From the NCBI GenBank assembly GCA_023429995.1, contig JAEZCE010000045.1, positions 62,001 through 126,000 of the forward strand: 64,000 nt of DNA. Reading direction: 5' to 3'. The first letter of the stretch is position 1; the number at the start of each line of letters is the position of its first letter. The translations under genes were made by a program, and so were the position numbers. The notes under the pieces were generated by a model. That model was not told the origin of the DNA, made no database searches, and was given only the letters and a program-made list of their open reading frames with translations. Shown here piece after piece: positions 54,424 to 62,497 of the stretch. The DNA is from Bacillota bacterium (lineage in GTDB: Bacteria > Bacillota > UBA4882 > UBA8346).

Positions 54424-55085
54424 TTCTCACAGCGAACAACATAGTAAAGGAATATACCCATGGTGGCAGAGTTCTTCGAGCTGTGGACGAGGTATCGCTG
54501 GAAATCGGTGCAGGGGAATTTGTCTGCATCTCAGGACGTTCGGGAAGCGGGAAAAGCACTTTGCTTAATATTCTGGCTGGGCTTTTGACCCCGACGTCGG
54601 GAAAGATTTGTTTTGAGGGGAGAGACTATCAAATCCTGGGGGATAATGAGCGATCCTTTCTACGTAACACTAAGCTTGGATATATTATGCAGGGTCAAAG
54701 TGTGTTACCCAATTTAACTGTACTGCAAAATGCGGTGTTGCCCTTCAGTTTTTTTAAGCGGGAAGGAATTCCTTATGAAAAGGTCTATGCGTTGTTTGAG
54801 AGGGTGGGGCTTCTCCATCTTGTTTCGCAATATCCCGCCAACCTTTCCGGCGGTGAAATACGTCGAATATCTATTGTGCGAGCGTTACTGATTTCTCCCC
54901 GACTGTTGATTGCCGACGAGCCCACAGGCGATTTGGACCAAGAAACCACCCGGGAAATTATGGAGCTGTTTACTTCCGTTGCAAAAGAGGGAACCGCCGT
55001 TTTGATGGTGACTCATGACATGAATGCAATACGTTACGGCAAACGGAATCTAACCATGAAGGCGGGAAAGATAGAAGAGATTTGA
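54420..55085 (+). CDS. LolD/MacB-type ABC ATPase
   Basis: 221 aa, overlapping the FtsX-like gene (ATGA). Walker A is GRSGSGKSTLLNILAGL, signature LSGGEIRRISIVRAL, Walker B LLIADEPTGDLD and the switch MVTHDMNAIR. It partners with the preceding permease and is the last gene of the same-strand run that starts at 44205. No terminator was seen before the convergent gene at 55124. Confidence 0.93.
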   Translation: MILTANNIVKEYTHGGRVLRAVDEVSLEIGAGEFVCISGRSGSGKSTLLNILAGLLTPTSGKICFEGRDYQILGDNERSFLRNTKLGYIMQGQSVLPNLTVLQNAVLPFSFFKREGIPYEKVYALFERVGLLHLVSQYPANLSGGEIRRISIVRALLISPRLLIADEPTGDLDQETTREIMELFTSVAKEGTAVLMVTHDMNAIRYGKRNLTMKAGKIEEI

Positions 55086-55123
55086 TCCGGTTGTGAAAGA
55101 GGGTGAGGTGAAATAATCAGGTT

Positions 55124-55786
55124 TTACTTTGTCCCCATATTATCCTTATTCAAATAAAATCCCCGGGCGTTTTTTAACCCATTTAAATTGGTAACGATCA
55201 CCAGCTGCCCGAGCTGCCCCTCGTCTATTCGAATCAAACCGTCGAGAACGAATTTTTCCAATATCGGGCCGACTTCTTCCAGTTTCAAACCGGCCATCTG
55301 ACTGATATCCGCGGCGTTAACGCCCAGTCTGAAAGTTTCTTGATTTGGATAAAAGTTCCCATCTTCAACGAGCATGGTTAGTAAGTCGGCCGCTCTGCCG
55401 AAAGGCGATTTAATGGCATAATTTTCAATCTGGCAAGTCGTGAAACGGATTCGCCTGCAGAAGACTTGAATCAGTTTAAATAAAAATTCCGGTTTCGAGC
55501 TTAAGACTTGCTCCAAATCGGTATAGGTCACCATCAGAACTTCGGTTTTTTCCACGGCCATGACTGTTGCCGAACGGGGCTTGGCTTCGATCAGGGCCAT
55601 CTCGCCGAAGGAACTTCCCGGGCCCAGGATGCTTAATAATTGTTCCTCGGAATCTTTGTTTCGAATGACTTTCACCCGGCCGGATTTAATGATATACATT
55701 TCATGACCCGGTTCCGATTCCGAGAAGATCGTATCACCGGCTTCATACGACTGGATGAATTTTTCAAGTAAAGCTTCATCAAACAT
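55124..55786 (-). CDS. Crp/Fnr-type cyclic-nucleotide-binding-fold regulator
   Basis: 220 aa. The N-terminal cNMP-binding barrel (about 15-120) has GHEMYIIKSGRVKVIRN and the phosphate-binding-cassette-like FGEMALIEAKPRSATV, which is close to true cyclic-nucleotide sites. A dimer helix follows. The C-terminal ~80 residues (VNAADISQMAGLKLEEVGPI) are a Crp-like winged helix. AAAGAGGT precedes the ATG. It lies downstream of a second cNMP-fold gene and diverges from the hydrogenase locus, so a regulatory link to hydrogen metabolism is possible. Confidence 0.85.
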   Translation of the reverse strand: MFDEALLEKFIQSYEAGDTIFSESEPGHEMYIIKSGRVKVIRNKDSEEQLLSILGPGSSFGEMALIEAKPRSATVMAVEKTEVLMVTYTDLEQVLSSKPEFLFKLIQVFCRRIRFTTCQIENYAIKSPFGRAADLLTMLVEDGNFYPNQETFRLGVNAADISQMAGLKLEEVGPILEKFVLDGLIRIDEGQLGQLVIVTNLNGLKNARGFYLNKDNMGTK

Positions 55787-55849
55787 GATGTTTACCTCTT
55801 TTAAATTAATTCACCGGTACTGCCGATAACGGAAGCGTTTTTTGTTACT

Positions 55850-56233
55850 CTATTTATGAGCTAGTTTATCAAGTTTGATGTTTAGCTCTCGCAGTTGTTT
55901 TGAAAGATAATTGACAACTTTAAACCCGATTGAGGGGTCATGAATAACCAGTTGTTCCAAGTCCGCCGGCCTGAGGATAAATATTTCGGAGTCTTGGGTA
56001 ACTTCGGCTGTTTCGGTATGGAGCCATTGATTAACCGCCGAAACCACCCCTAAAAAATCCCCGGTTCCGCACGTGCCGACAATAAGTTCGTTGGTGTTAA
56101 GCTTACGGCGAAGCTGAACCGATCCGGTTTGAATCATGTAAAGCCTGGTGGCCGTGTCACCTTCAAGATAAATGAAGTTTCCTTTTTTAAAGGTATGCAA
56201 ATAATTGTTGAGATTAAAAGTAGCTTCTTCCAT
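55850..56233 (-). CDS. Stand-alone cyclic-nucleotide-binding-domain protein without DNA-binding domain
   Basis: 127 aa from ATG 56231-56233, after GGGAAAGAG (ATG 56254 is an alternative). The whole protein is a cNMP barrel plus dimer helix (YMIQTGSVQLRRK, GDFLGVVSAVNQW, EIFILRPADLEQL). It stops where Crp proteins would begin their winged helix. The phosphate cassette is altered, so cyclic-nucleotide binding is doubtful. It may bind another ligand or act as a partner of the full-length Crp-like protein 63 bases downstream. The stop codon is clean, and no frame downstream restores a helix-turn-helix. Confidence 0.8.
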   Translation of the reverse strand: MEEATFNLNNYLHTFKKGNFIYLEGDTATRLYMIQTGSVQLRRKLNTNELIVGTCGTGDFLGVVSAVNQWLHTETAEVTQDSEIFILRPADLEQLVIHDPSIGFKVVNYLSKQLRELNIKLDKLAHK

Positions 56234-56376
56234 CGGCAGACATCTCTTTCCCATAAATTAATTTTCTGTATCCTTGCGGCATCTATTTAGTTGCTTTCCA
56301 TAGTATTGCAAACATACAAAATAATGGTAAAGGCCATAACCTTTTTCCTGGAGTTAACGGAGATCATCTATCCATT

Positions 56377-56405
56377 AATATATAAAGTCAAGGAAGAAAT
56401 GTCAA
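56377..56405 (-). promoter_or_regulatory. Promoter of the two cNMP-fold genes
   Basis: On the minus strand TTGACA (56400-56405), 17 bases and TATATT (56377-56382) match the consensus at 11 of 12 positions, about 145 bases before the start codon. Confidence 0.7.
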
Positions 56406-56453
56406 CTAAGGTGCGGAAAAAGTGGCGACCGTCTTAAATTTTTATTACGGGTA

Positions 56454-56482
56454 TTGAAAAAAGTCTTTGATGATGATATATT
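56454..56482 (+). promoter_or_regulatory. Promoter of the sensory hydrogenase genes
   Basis: TTGAAA (56454-56459), 17 bases and TATATT (56477-56482). The first Rex-like site starts four bases downstream and covers the expected transcription start. Confidence 0.65.
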
Positions 56483-56486
56483 TTTA

Positions 56487-56504
56487 TTGTGAAAACTGTT
56501 ACAA
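56487..56504. promoter_or_regulatory. Rex-like operator 1
   Basis: TTGTGAAAACTGTTACAA differs from the Rex consensus TTGTGA-N6-TCACAA by one base. It overlaps +1 of the promoter at 56454-56482. Confidence 0.7.
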
Positions 56505-56541
56505 ACTAAAAAGATGCAGAGTTTTATTTTTTTGGAACACT

Positions 56542-56559
56542 TTGTAACAAATTTCACGA
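56542..56559. promoter_or_regulatory. Rex-like operator 2 (weak)
   Basis: TTGTAACAAATTTCACGA keeps ten of the twelve conserved Rex positions. It lies between sites 1 and 3 in the leader. Confidence 0.45.
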
Positions 56560-56575
56560 ATTTTATTTGGAAGAT

Positions 56576-56593
56576 TTGTGAAATAATTCACAA
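56576..56593. promoter_or_regulatory. Rex operator 3 (exact consensus)
   Basis: TTGTGAAATAATTCACAA is a perfect Rex palindrome, directly before the ribosome site AAGGAGG of the first gene. Rex releases DNA when NADH/NAD+ rises, so the hydrogenase genes would be switched on by excess reductant. The rex gene is not in this window. Confidence 0.88.
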
Positions 56594-56606
56594 AAAGGAG
56601 GGGGCC

Positions 56607-56849
56607 ATGCATTCAATATCAGTATGCGTCGGAAGCTCTTGCCATTTGAAGGGCGCATATGAGGTCATCAATGAATTTAAACATCTCATTGCTGAAAACT
56701 CACTTACCGAACAGATTGAATTGAAGGCGTGCTTCTGTCTGGGAGAGTGCCAGGCGGGAGTCAGCATGATGGTTGATGGCCAGATTTATACTTCCATGAA
56801 TAAAGAGAAAACAGCTGAATTTTTTCAAGAGCATTTTATAGGAAACTAA
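56607..56849 (+). CDS. Thioredoxin-like [2Fe-2S] ferredoxin
   Basis: 80 aa from ATG 56607, after AAGGAGGGGG; an upstream frame from 56514 would run through the operators and is rejected. CVGSSCHLKGA and CFCLGEC give the four Cys of the NuoE-like [2Fe-2S] fold, in a protein that is only that domain. It is likely an electron carrier or accessory subunit for the sensory hydrogenase that follows. Such small proteins recur beside [FeFe] hydrogenase operons in clostridia. Confidence 0.88.
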   Translation: MHSISVCVGSSCHLKGAYEVINEFKHLIAENSLTEQIELKACFCLGECQAGVSMMVDGQIYTSMNKEKTAEFFQEHFIGN

Positions 56850-56973
56850 CACGGAGGATGGGGAATTCTTCATCAATCTCAGCCGGATAAAGCGTTCTCA
56901 ATATATTGAAGTTGAAACAAACCCATCGATTCATTCTCGGATTTATGAGTATGGTATGAGAGTGGGGCTGTGA

Positions 56974-58698
56974 ATGGGACTCATTTCAACCGTACTGGCC
57001 AGTTGTAGAGACTGCTATAAATGCGTCCGCAGTTGTCCGGTGAAAGCGATTCGGGTTATTAACGGTCATGCCGAGGTGGTTGAGGAACGGTGTATTGGGG
57101 ATGGGCGTTGTGTAAGAGTTTGTCCCCAGAATGCCAAAAAAGTTGAAAGCAGTATTGAACGGGTGGAAAAGCTTCTCAGTTCCGGGGTTAAAGTCGGGAT
57201 TAGCCTGGCGCCATCTTTTCCGGGAGCTTTCCGGATGAATTCGCCGGGACAAATTGTTACTGCTTTAAAAAAAGCGGGTTTTGACTATGTGGGGGAAACC
57301 GCCGAAGGCGCAGCTCTAGTGGGGGAAGAACATCGTCGATTGGTAGCCGAGGCTAAGCCCGGAGAACCGTTCATAACCAGCTGTTGCCCGGCAATTGTGA
57401 ATTTGCTTGAAATTTATTATCATGATATATTACCGTATTTGGCGCCCATTGTTTCGCCCATGGTGGCTCACGGCAAAATTTTAAAAAAGCGCTACGGACA
57501 GGATATTAAAGTGGTTTTTGTGGGGCCTTGTATCGCTAAAAAAGGAGAGCTGCGGGGGAATTCAGAGAACCTACCGATTGACGCAGTTCTGACATTTCAG
57601 GAATTAACCATGCTTCTCGTCCAAAAGAATATTGATATCGATCAGTGTGAAAGCAAGGAATTTGATGGGCCTACGGTTTTTCATTCGCGAACGTTCCCGT
57701 TACCGGGCGGACTGGCTAAATCAGCCGCATTAAGCACTGATTTATTGGCGAAAGAGATTATTACCATTGATGGATTGGATGAAGTCATTGATTTTTTATC
57801 CAAATTTCATGAAGTGAAAAGTTCATTGCGTTTAATTGAGCTCTTGGCTTGCAAGGGAGGCTGTATCACCGGGCCGGAGATGACCAATGTCTCGACGCAA
57901 TTCGCCAGCCGCTATAGTGTGATTCAGTTTTCAGAACCTTCCTTGGGGGAAGGCTCTTGTTGCAATAAGGCGGATCCGGAAATAGACCTTTCCAATTATT
58001 ACGGTTCCAGGAATATTTATCGCGCTGGAGTTCCGGAGGAGCAAATCCGGGAAATTTTGGCCCGTACCGGAAAATTAACCCCGGCTGATGAACTCAATTG
58101 CGGGGCTTGCGGTTATAATTCATGCCGCGATAAGGCATTAGCGGTTGCCGCCGGTATGGCTGAAGTTGATATGTGTATACCGTATATGCGAGCCCGCGCC
58201 GAGTCCAAGGCTAATATTATCTGCCAAATGACGCCCAATGCGATTATCGTGGTCGACAGCAGCTTGGAGATTGTAGAAATCAATCCGGCTGCCGAAAGTA
58301 AATTTAATTGTCGGCGTACGCAGACTGTGGGTCAACAATTGGTCGCGGTAATGGATCCCCGATATTTTGAAGAGGCTTTGCGTACCAAGAATTTGGTAAC
58401 TGGTGAAGTAACGTTTCCAGATTGGAGTATGGTGGCCTGGCAAGCAATTTTTTATGTTGAAAAAAACGATATCTTGATCGGTATTTTTGTGGATATTACC
58501 CAAGAGAAGAAACAACGGGAACGGCTTTCCCGGATGACTGACGAAACTCTTGAAAAAGCTCAAGAAGTCATCAATAAACAAATGAAAGTGGCGCAAGAAA
58601 TTGCAGGGCTATTAGGCGAAACCACCGCTGAGACCAAAGTTCAATTAACCAAATTAATGAATCTCATTAGAAATGAGGAGCGAAAGGGGGATTTGTGA
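56974..58698 (+). CDS. Sensory [FeFe] hydrogenase with PAS domain (group C, HydS-like)
   Basis: 574 aa. The N-terminal two-cluster ferredoxin domain has Cys11, 14, 17 and 21; the second motif CIGDGRCVRVC has Asp43 where a Cys ligand is expected. The H-cluster domain has modified motifs: ITSCCPAIV (Cys137/138), VGPCIAKKGE (Cys186) and ELLACKGGCITGPE (Cys293/297). A 4Fe-4S module follows (CGACGYNSC, about 376-401), then a PAS domain (about 408-505) and a coiled C-terminus. Group C hydrogenases sense H2 rather than make it. The phosphatase in the next gene is the probable output. AGTGGGG precedes the ATG. Confidence 0.92.
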   Translation: MGLISTVLASCRDCYKCVRSCPVKAIRVINGHAEVVEERCIGDGRCVRVCPQNAKKVESSIERVEKLLSSGVKVGISLAPSFPGAFRMNSPGQIVTALKKAGFDYVGETAEGAALVGEEHRRLVAEAKPGEPFITSCCPAIVNLLEIYYHDILPYLAPIVSPMVAHGKILKKRYGQDIKVVFVGPCIAKKGELRGNSENLPIDAVLTFQELTMLLVQKNIDIDQCESKEFDGPTVFHSRTFPLPGGLAKSAALSTDLLAKEIITIDGLDEVIDFLSKFHEVKSSLRLIELLACKGGCITGPEMTNVSTQFASRYSVIQFSEPSLGEGSCCNKADPEIDLSNYYGSRNIYRAGVPEEQIREILARTGKLTPADELNCGACGYNSCRDKALAVAAGMAEVDMCIPYMRARAESKANIICQMTPNAIIVVDSSLEIVEINPAAESKFNCRRTQTVGQQLVAVMDPRYFEEALRTKNLVTGEVTFPDWSMVAWQAIFYVEKNDILIGIFVDITQEKKQRERLSRMTDETLEKAQEVINKQMKVAQEIAGLLGETTAETKVQLTKLMNLIRNEERKGDL

Positions 58699-59843
58699 TG
58701 TTTATTGATACCGGATGGGCAAGTCTCCCTAAATTCGGCGAAGAATTATGCGGTGATAATGTTGAAGTTGTCAAGACAGGCGATTCAGTGGTCGCAGTCC
58801 TAGCCGACGGTCTCGGCAGCGGCGTTAAGGCTAATATTTTATCTAAAATGACAGTTAAAATTATTGCAACGATGCTCGAGAAAGGCGCCAGTTTGGAAGA
58901 AGTGGTGGATACCGTTGGCAATACCTTACCGATTTGCCAAAAAAGGATGCTCGCTTATTCCACTTTTACGATTATTCAGGCAAAGCGGAACGGCGAGATT
59001 TATATTGTTGAATTTGATAATCCATCCACTTTTTTTATCCATGGAGGGCGGATTGCAGCTGTACCTTTTCGTGAGACGGAGGTCCTTGGTAAAAAGATCA
59101 AGGAATCCCGTTTTCAGGCGGTGCTTGGGGATATTTTGGTGGCGGTATCCGACGGAATTATCCATGCAGGAATTGGCGGGGTGCTCAACTTGGGTTGGCA
59201 ATGGGAAAATGTGGCTGATTATTTGCAAAGAATGCCTCAACCTGTAGTAAATGCCAAAAGTATGTCGAAAAGACTGCTTTCGGTCAGTGAGGAATTATAT
59301 GCCGGTCATCCCGGGGATGATGCTACGGTTATGGTTTTGCAGGTCAGGGAACCCAGGACGGTTACCATTGCGGTAGGACCTCCTAAAGAAAAGGCGGATG
59401 ACAGAATCCTAATTGAAAAGTTGCAAGCCGAGAACGGCAAGAAAGTTATTTGCGGAGGAACAACCGGCACGATTGTAGCCCGTTTTTTAGAACAAGAAAT
59501 TTCCGTTGACATCCGTGAAATGGATCCCGAAGTACCACCCGTAGGGGTCTTACCGGGTATCGATTTAGTGACTGAAGGGATTATTACCTTAAGCAAGACC
59601 TTGGAGTATTTAAAACAGAGCTATCTTTTAGAGGATGTGCCTGCCAAACGCAATGGGGCGGCGAATTTAACCAGAATATTACTACAAAGCGATGAAATCC
59701 GTTTTTTGGTGGGGCGGGCCATTAATCCGGCTCATCAGAACCCCGATTTGCCGTTAAATTTAAGTCTTAAGCTGCAGGTGGTCACCGAAATCTCCAATAT
59801 ACTCACCAACTTCGGCAAACAGGTTATTGTTGAATATTTCTAA
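58698..59843 (+). CDS. SpoIIE/PP2C-family serine phosphatase linked to the sensory hydrogenase
   Basis: 382 aa from ATG 58698, sharing one base with the hydrogenase stop, after AAAGGGGG. The PP2C domain (about 1-220) has the metal-binding Asp segments GDNVEV, VLADGLGSGVKAN, VAVSDGIIHAG and GHPGDDATVMV. The C-terminal ~160 residues (KKVICGGTTGTIVARFLEQE) form a second domain commonly found in this phosphatase subfamily next to [FeFe] hydrogenases. It probably dephosphorylates a serine or threonine on a regulator in response to H2. No partner kinase or anti-sigma antagonist is encoded nearby. Confidence 0.9.
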   Translation: MFIDTGWASLPKFGEELCGDNVEVVKTGDSVVAVLADGLGSGVKANILSKMTVKIIATMLEKGASLEEVVDTVGNTLPICQKRMLAYSTFTIIQAKRNGEIYIVEFDNPSTFFIHGGRIAAVPFRETEVLGKKIKESRFQAVLGDILVAVSDGIIHAGIGGVLNLGWQWENVADYLQRMPQPVVNAKSMSKRLLSVSEELYAGHPGDDATVMVLQVREPRTVTIAVGPPKEKADDRILIEKLQAENGKKVICGGTTGTIVARFLEQEISVDIREMDPEVPPVGVLPGIDLVTEGIITLSKTLEYLKQSYLLEDVPAKRNGAANLTRILLQSDEIRFLVGRAINPAHQNPDLPLNLSLKLQVVTEISNILTNFGKQVIVEYF

Positions 59844-59956
59844 GGGTGACAATGGATTTTTGGATTATCCCGGATAAATCTTTTGTAACAGTTCTTTTTT
59901 AGGCGGATTGGAGTTAACCTTCAGTGATTGAAGTCGGTTTTTTATAAGGTGATTGT

Positions 59957-60009
59957 CTCAACTACAGGGATTCAAACCCTCGGCGTTAGCTGGTGGTGGT
60001 TGAGTTTTT
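59957..60009 (+). terminator. Terminator between the sensory and catalytic hydrogenase genes
   Basis: CTCAACTAC (59957-59965) pairs with GTGGTTGAG (59996-60004) with one wobble, around an inner AGGG/CCCT hairpin, and five T follow. A weaker hairpin with six T lies just upstream (about 59917-59940). The catalytic operon therefore probably has its own promoter in the 80 bases before 60092, but I could not identify one. Confidence 0.65.
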
Positions 60010-60091
60010 CGATACCAATCTGCATCGACTAAATTAGAACGATTACAAGTTAATATAAATTGCATTTCTACAAATGGAAGGGGAATGTTAA

Positions 60092-60619
60092 ATGGCAGCA
60101 GTTGAAGCAGTAAAAAAAGAAGGGGATGCAATGGTGCCGCGGCGTAAATTTGATAGAGTCAACGAGATTATTGCCCGGCATGGTAAATTGCAATCGGCGC
60201 TAATCCCTATCCTTCAGGAGGTGCAGGATGAATACCGTTATCTCCCTGAAGAGATATTGACTTATATTGCGACCGTGATGGATTTATCTCCCGCTACCGT
60301 ATTTGGCGTGGCCACCTTTTACGCCCAGTTTTCTCTAGAAGCAAAGGGGAAATATGTCGTTAAGATCTGTGATGGGACTGCCTGTCACGTCCGGGGGTCT
60401 GAATCAGTTAAAAATGCACTCCGAAAGCGTTTTGCGCTTGCAAATGAGGAAAAAACCACTTCGGATATGCGCTTCACTCTGGAAACCGTATCATGTTTGG
60501 GGGCTTGCGGCTTGGCGCCGGTTGTGATGATCAATGACCAGATATACGGCCAGATGACTCCGGATGCCATCAATATCATCATCGATAAGATTCTAGAGGA
60601 AGAAGGTGTTAAGGCATGA
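60092..60619 (+). CDS. hydC: NADH-dependent [FeFe] hydrogenase gamma subunit (NuoE-like)
   Basis: 175 aa. The helical N-terminus (KFDRVNEIIARHGKLQSALI) precedes the thioredoxin-like domain with [2Fe-2S] ligands in CDGTACHVRGS and CLGACGLAPVV. AAGGGGAATG precedes the ATG. It couples to the NuoF-like subunit, whose ATG overlaps its stop. The trio HydC-HydB-HydA forms the electron-bifurcating or NADH-dependent hydrogenase of fermentative anaerobes. Confidence 0.95.
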   Translation: MAAVEAVKKEGDAMVPRRKFDRVNEIIARHGKLQSALIPILQEVQDEYRYLPEEILTYIATVMDLSPATVFGVATFYAQFSLEAKGKYVVKICDGTACHVRGSESVKNALRKRFALANEEKTTSDMRFTLETVSCLGACGLAPVVMINDQIYGQMTPDAINIIIDKILEEEGVKA

Positions 60620-62493
60620 TAGAATCCAAAAAGCAATTGGAGGCTCTGCGGGAAAAGTGGAGCAAAGGATATGAAAATGAAAAATGCCGGATCTTAATCT
60701 GCGCCGGCACGGGTTGTGTTGCCAATGGCTCGTTGAAAGTTTATGAAGCTCTAAAAAAGAGTGTTGAAACCAAAGGTAATTTCGTGTCTGTGGAGATGAT
60801 GCTGGAAGACGGATGTTCGGGGACTACGGTAGTTACCAGCGGTTGTCATGGTTTTTGCGAAAAGGGACCGCTCGTAAGAATTGAACCTTCCGGTGTTCTT
60901 TATACCAAAGTGAAGGAAGAAGATGTGCCTGAGATCATTGAAGCATTGTCTTCCGGTAAATCTGTTGAGCGGTTGCTGTACCATGATCCGGCGAGCGGAG
61001 AGGCTTTTGCGGAAGAAATGAGTATTCCGTTTTATAAGCATCAAAACCGTAATACCCTAGAACATTGTGGCGCTATCGATCCCGAGGAAATCCGGGAGTA
61101 TATTGCGAAAGACGGTTATGTTGCTCTTGCTAAGGCACTAACGGAGATGAAGCCGGAAGAAGTATGTCAGGAAATGATTCGCTCCGGTCTGCGTGGCCGA
61201 GGTGGCGGAGGGTTCCCAACCGGTCGAAAATGGGATTTGACGCGTATTGCAACAGGAACTAAAAAATATGTCATTTGTAACGGTGACGAAGGGGATCCGG
61301 GCGCATTCATGGATCGCAGCGTTATGGAGGGTGATCCATTTAAGGTAATTGAAGGAATGGCGATTGCCGCTTTTTCAGTTGGAGCAGACGAAGGATACAT
61401 TTATGTGCGGGCCGAGTACCCGCTGGCAGTGCAACGACTGAAACTGGCTGTTGAATCAGCGCGTGAAAACGGGCTTTTAGGCCAGAATATCTTGGGGACG
61501 GGCTTTAACTTTGACCTCCATATTAAAGAAGGAGCAGGCGCATTTGTTTGTGGTGAAGAAACCGCTTTAATGGCATCCATTGAGGGTCAAAGAGGAATGC
61601 CTCGCCCGAAGCCACCGTTTCCGGCTAATGCAGGTCTCTGGGGCAAACCAACCTTGATCAATAACGTGGAGACCTATGCTAATGTGCCGCCGATTATGAG
61701 CAAAGGAGCCGATTGGTTCTCAAGCTTTGGAACCGAAAAAAGTCCGGGAACCAAAACTTTCGCTTTAACCGGTAAGGTTGCTAATACAGGGCTTATCGAA
61801 GTACCCTTGGGTATCACTTTACGGGAGATTGTATTTACAATCGGTGGCGGTATTCGGTACGGCAAGAAATTTAAAGCAGTCCAGATCGGTGGGCCGTCCG
61901 GAGGGTATCTTACCGAACAGCATTTAGATATGAAATTGGATTTCGACTCCTTAAGTTCAATTGGGGCCATGGTGGGTTCCGGCGGACTGGTGGTCATGGA
62001 CGAAGACAACTGTATGGTGGAAATGGCGCGCTTCTTCATGAACTTTATCCAGAATGAGTCCTGTGGTAAATGTGTTCCCTGCCGTGAGGGCACCAAACGT
62101 TTACTGGAGATTTTGGAACGGGCTGTCAATGCTGAAGGAAAAATGGAAGATATCGATACGCTGGAAGATTTGGCACAGGTGATCAAGGACGCTTCTTTGT
62201 GCGGCTTGGGTAAGACAGCGCCAAATCCGGTATTGTCGATGCTGAAATATTTCAAAGAAGAGTTTATCGCTCATGTAAGGGACAAGAAATGTCCGACGAA
62301 GGAATGCAAAGCTTTCGCCGGTTATAGTATTGATCCGCAGCTTTGTAAGGGATGTAGTAAGTGCAGCAAGGTATGCCCCGTAAAGGCTATCAGCGGAGAG
62401 ATAAAGAAACCGTTTGTAATCGATAGTGAAAAATGCATTAAATGCGGCGCTTGTATGAATACTTGCCCATTTAAAGCTATCAAGGAGGGGTAA
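60616..62493 (+). CDS. hydB: NADH-dependent [FeFe] hydrogenase beta subunit (NuoF-like, flavin and NADH binding)
   Basis: 625 aa. An N-terminal thioredoxin-like [2Fe-2S] segment (about 1-120; CAGTGCVANG, SGCHGFCEKGP) is followed by the NuoF core. The core has the NADH/FMN glycine-rich loop RGRGGGGFPTGRKW, CNGDEGDPGAFMDR, and the 4Fe-4S site ESCGKCVPCREGTKRLLEIL. A C-terminal two-cluster ferredoxin has CKGCSKCSKVCP and CIKCGACMNTCP. It takes electrons from NADH at FMN and passes them towards the hydrogenase or ferredoxin. It overlaps the preceding gene by 4 bases. Confidence 0.96.
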   Translation: MIESKKQLEALREKWSKGYENEKCRILICAGTGCVANGSLKVYEALKKSVETKGNFVSVEMMLEDGCSGTTVVTSGCHGFCEKGPLVRIEPSGVLYTKVKEEDVPEIIEALSSGKSVERLLYHDPASGEAFAEEMSIPFYKHQNRNTLEHCGAIDPEEIREYIAKDGYVALAKALTEMKPEEVCQEMIRSGLRGRGGGGFPTGRKWDLTRIATGTKKYVICNGDEGDPGAFMDRSVMEGDPFKVIEGMAIAAFSVGADEGYIYVRAEYPLAVQRLKLAVESARENGLLGQNILGTGFNFDLHIKEGAGAFVCGEETALMASIEGQRGMPRPKPPFPANAGLWGKPTLINNVETYANVPPIMSKGADWFSSFGTEKSPGTKTFALTGKVANTGLIEVPLGITLREIVFTIGGGIRYGKKFKAVQIGGPSGGYLTEQHLDMKLDFDSLSSIGAMVGSGGLVVMDEDNCMVEMARFFMNFIQNESCGKCVPCREGTKRLLEILERAVNAEGKMEDIDTLEDLAQVIKDASLCGLGKTAPNPVLSMLKYFKEEFIAHVRDKKCPTKECKAFAGYSIDPQLCKGCSKCSKVCPVKAISGEIKKPFVIDSEKCIKCGACMNTCPFKAIKEG

Positions 62494-62497
62494 GGAT

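Noticed and set aside
51895..55085. Either ATPase gene as the missing NifH-like reductase
   Set aside because: Both have ABC signatures (SGGMAQR, LSGGEIRR) and lack the paired cluster-ligating Cys of NifH.
59957..60009. tRNA-like T-arm (GGGATTCAAACCC)
   Set aside because: No acceptor, D-arm or anticodon arm can be folded around it. The segment is better explained as the inner stem of a terminator.
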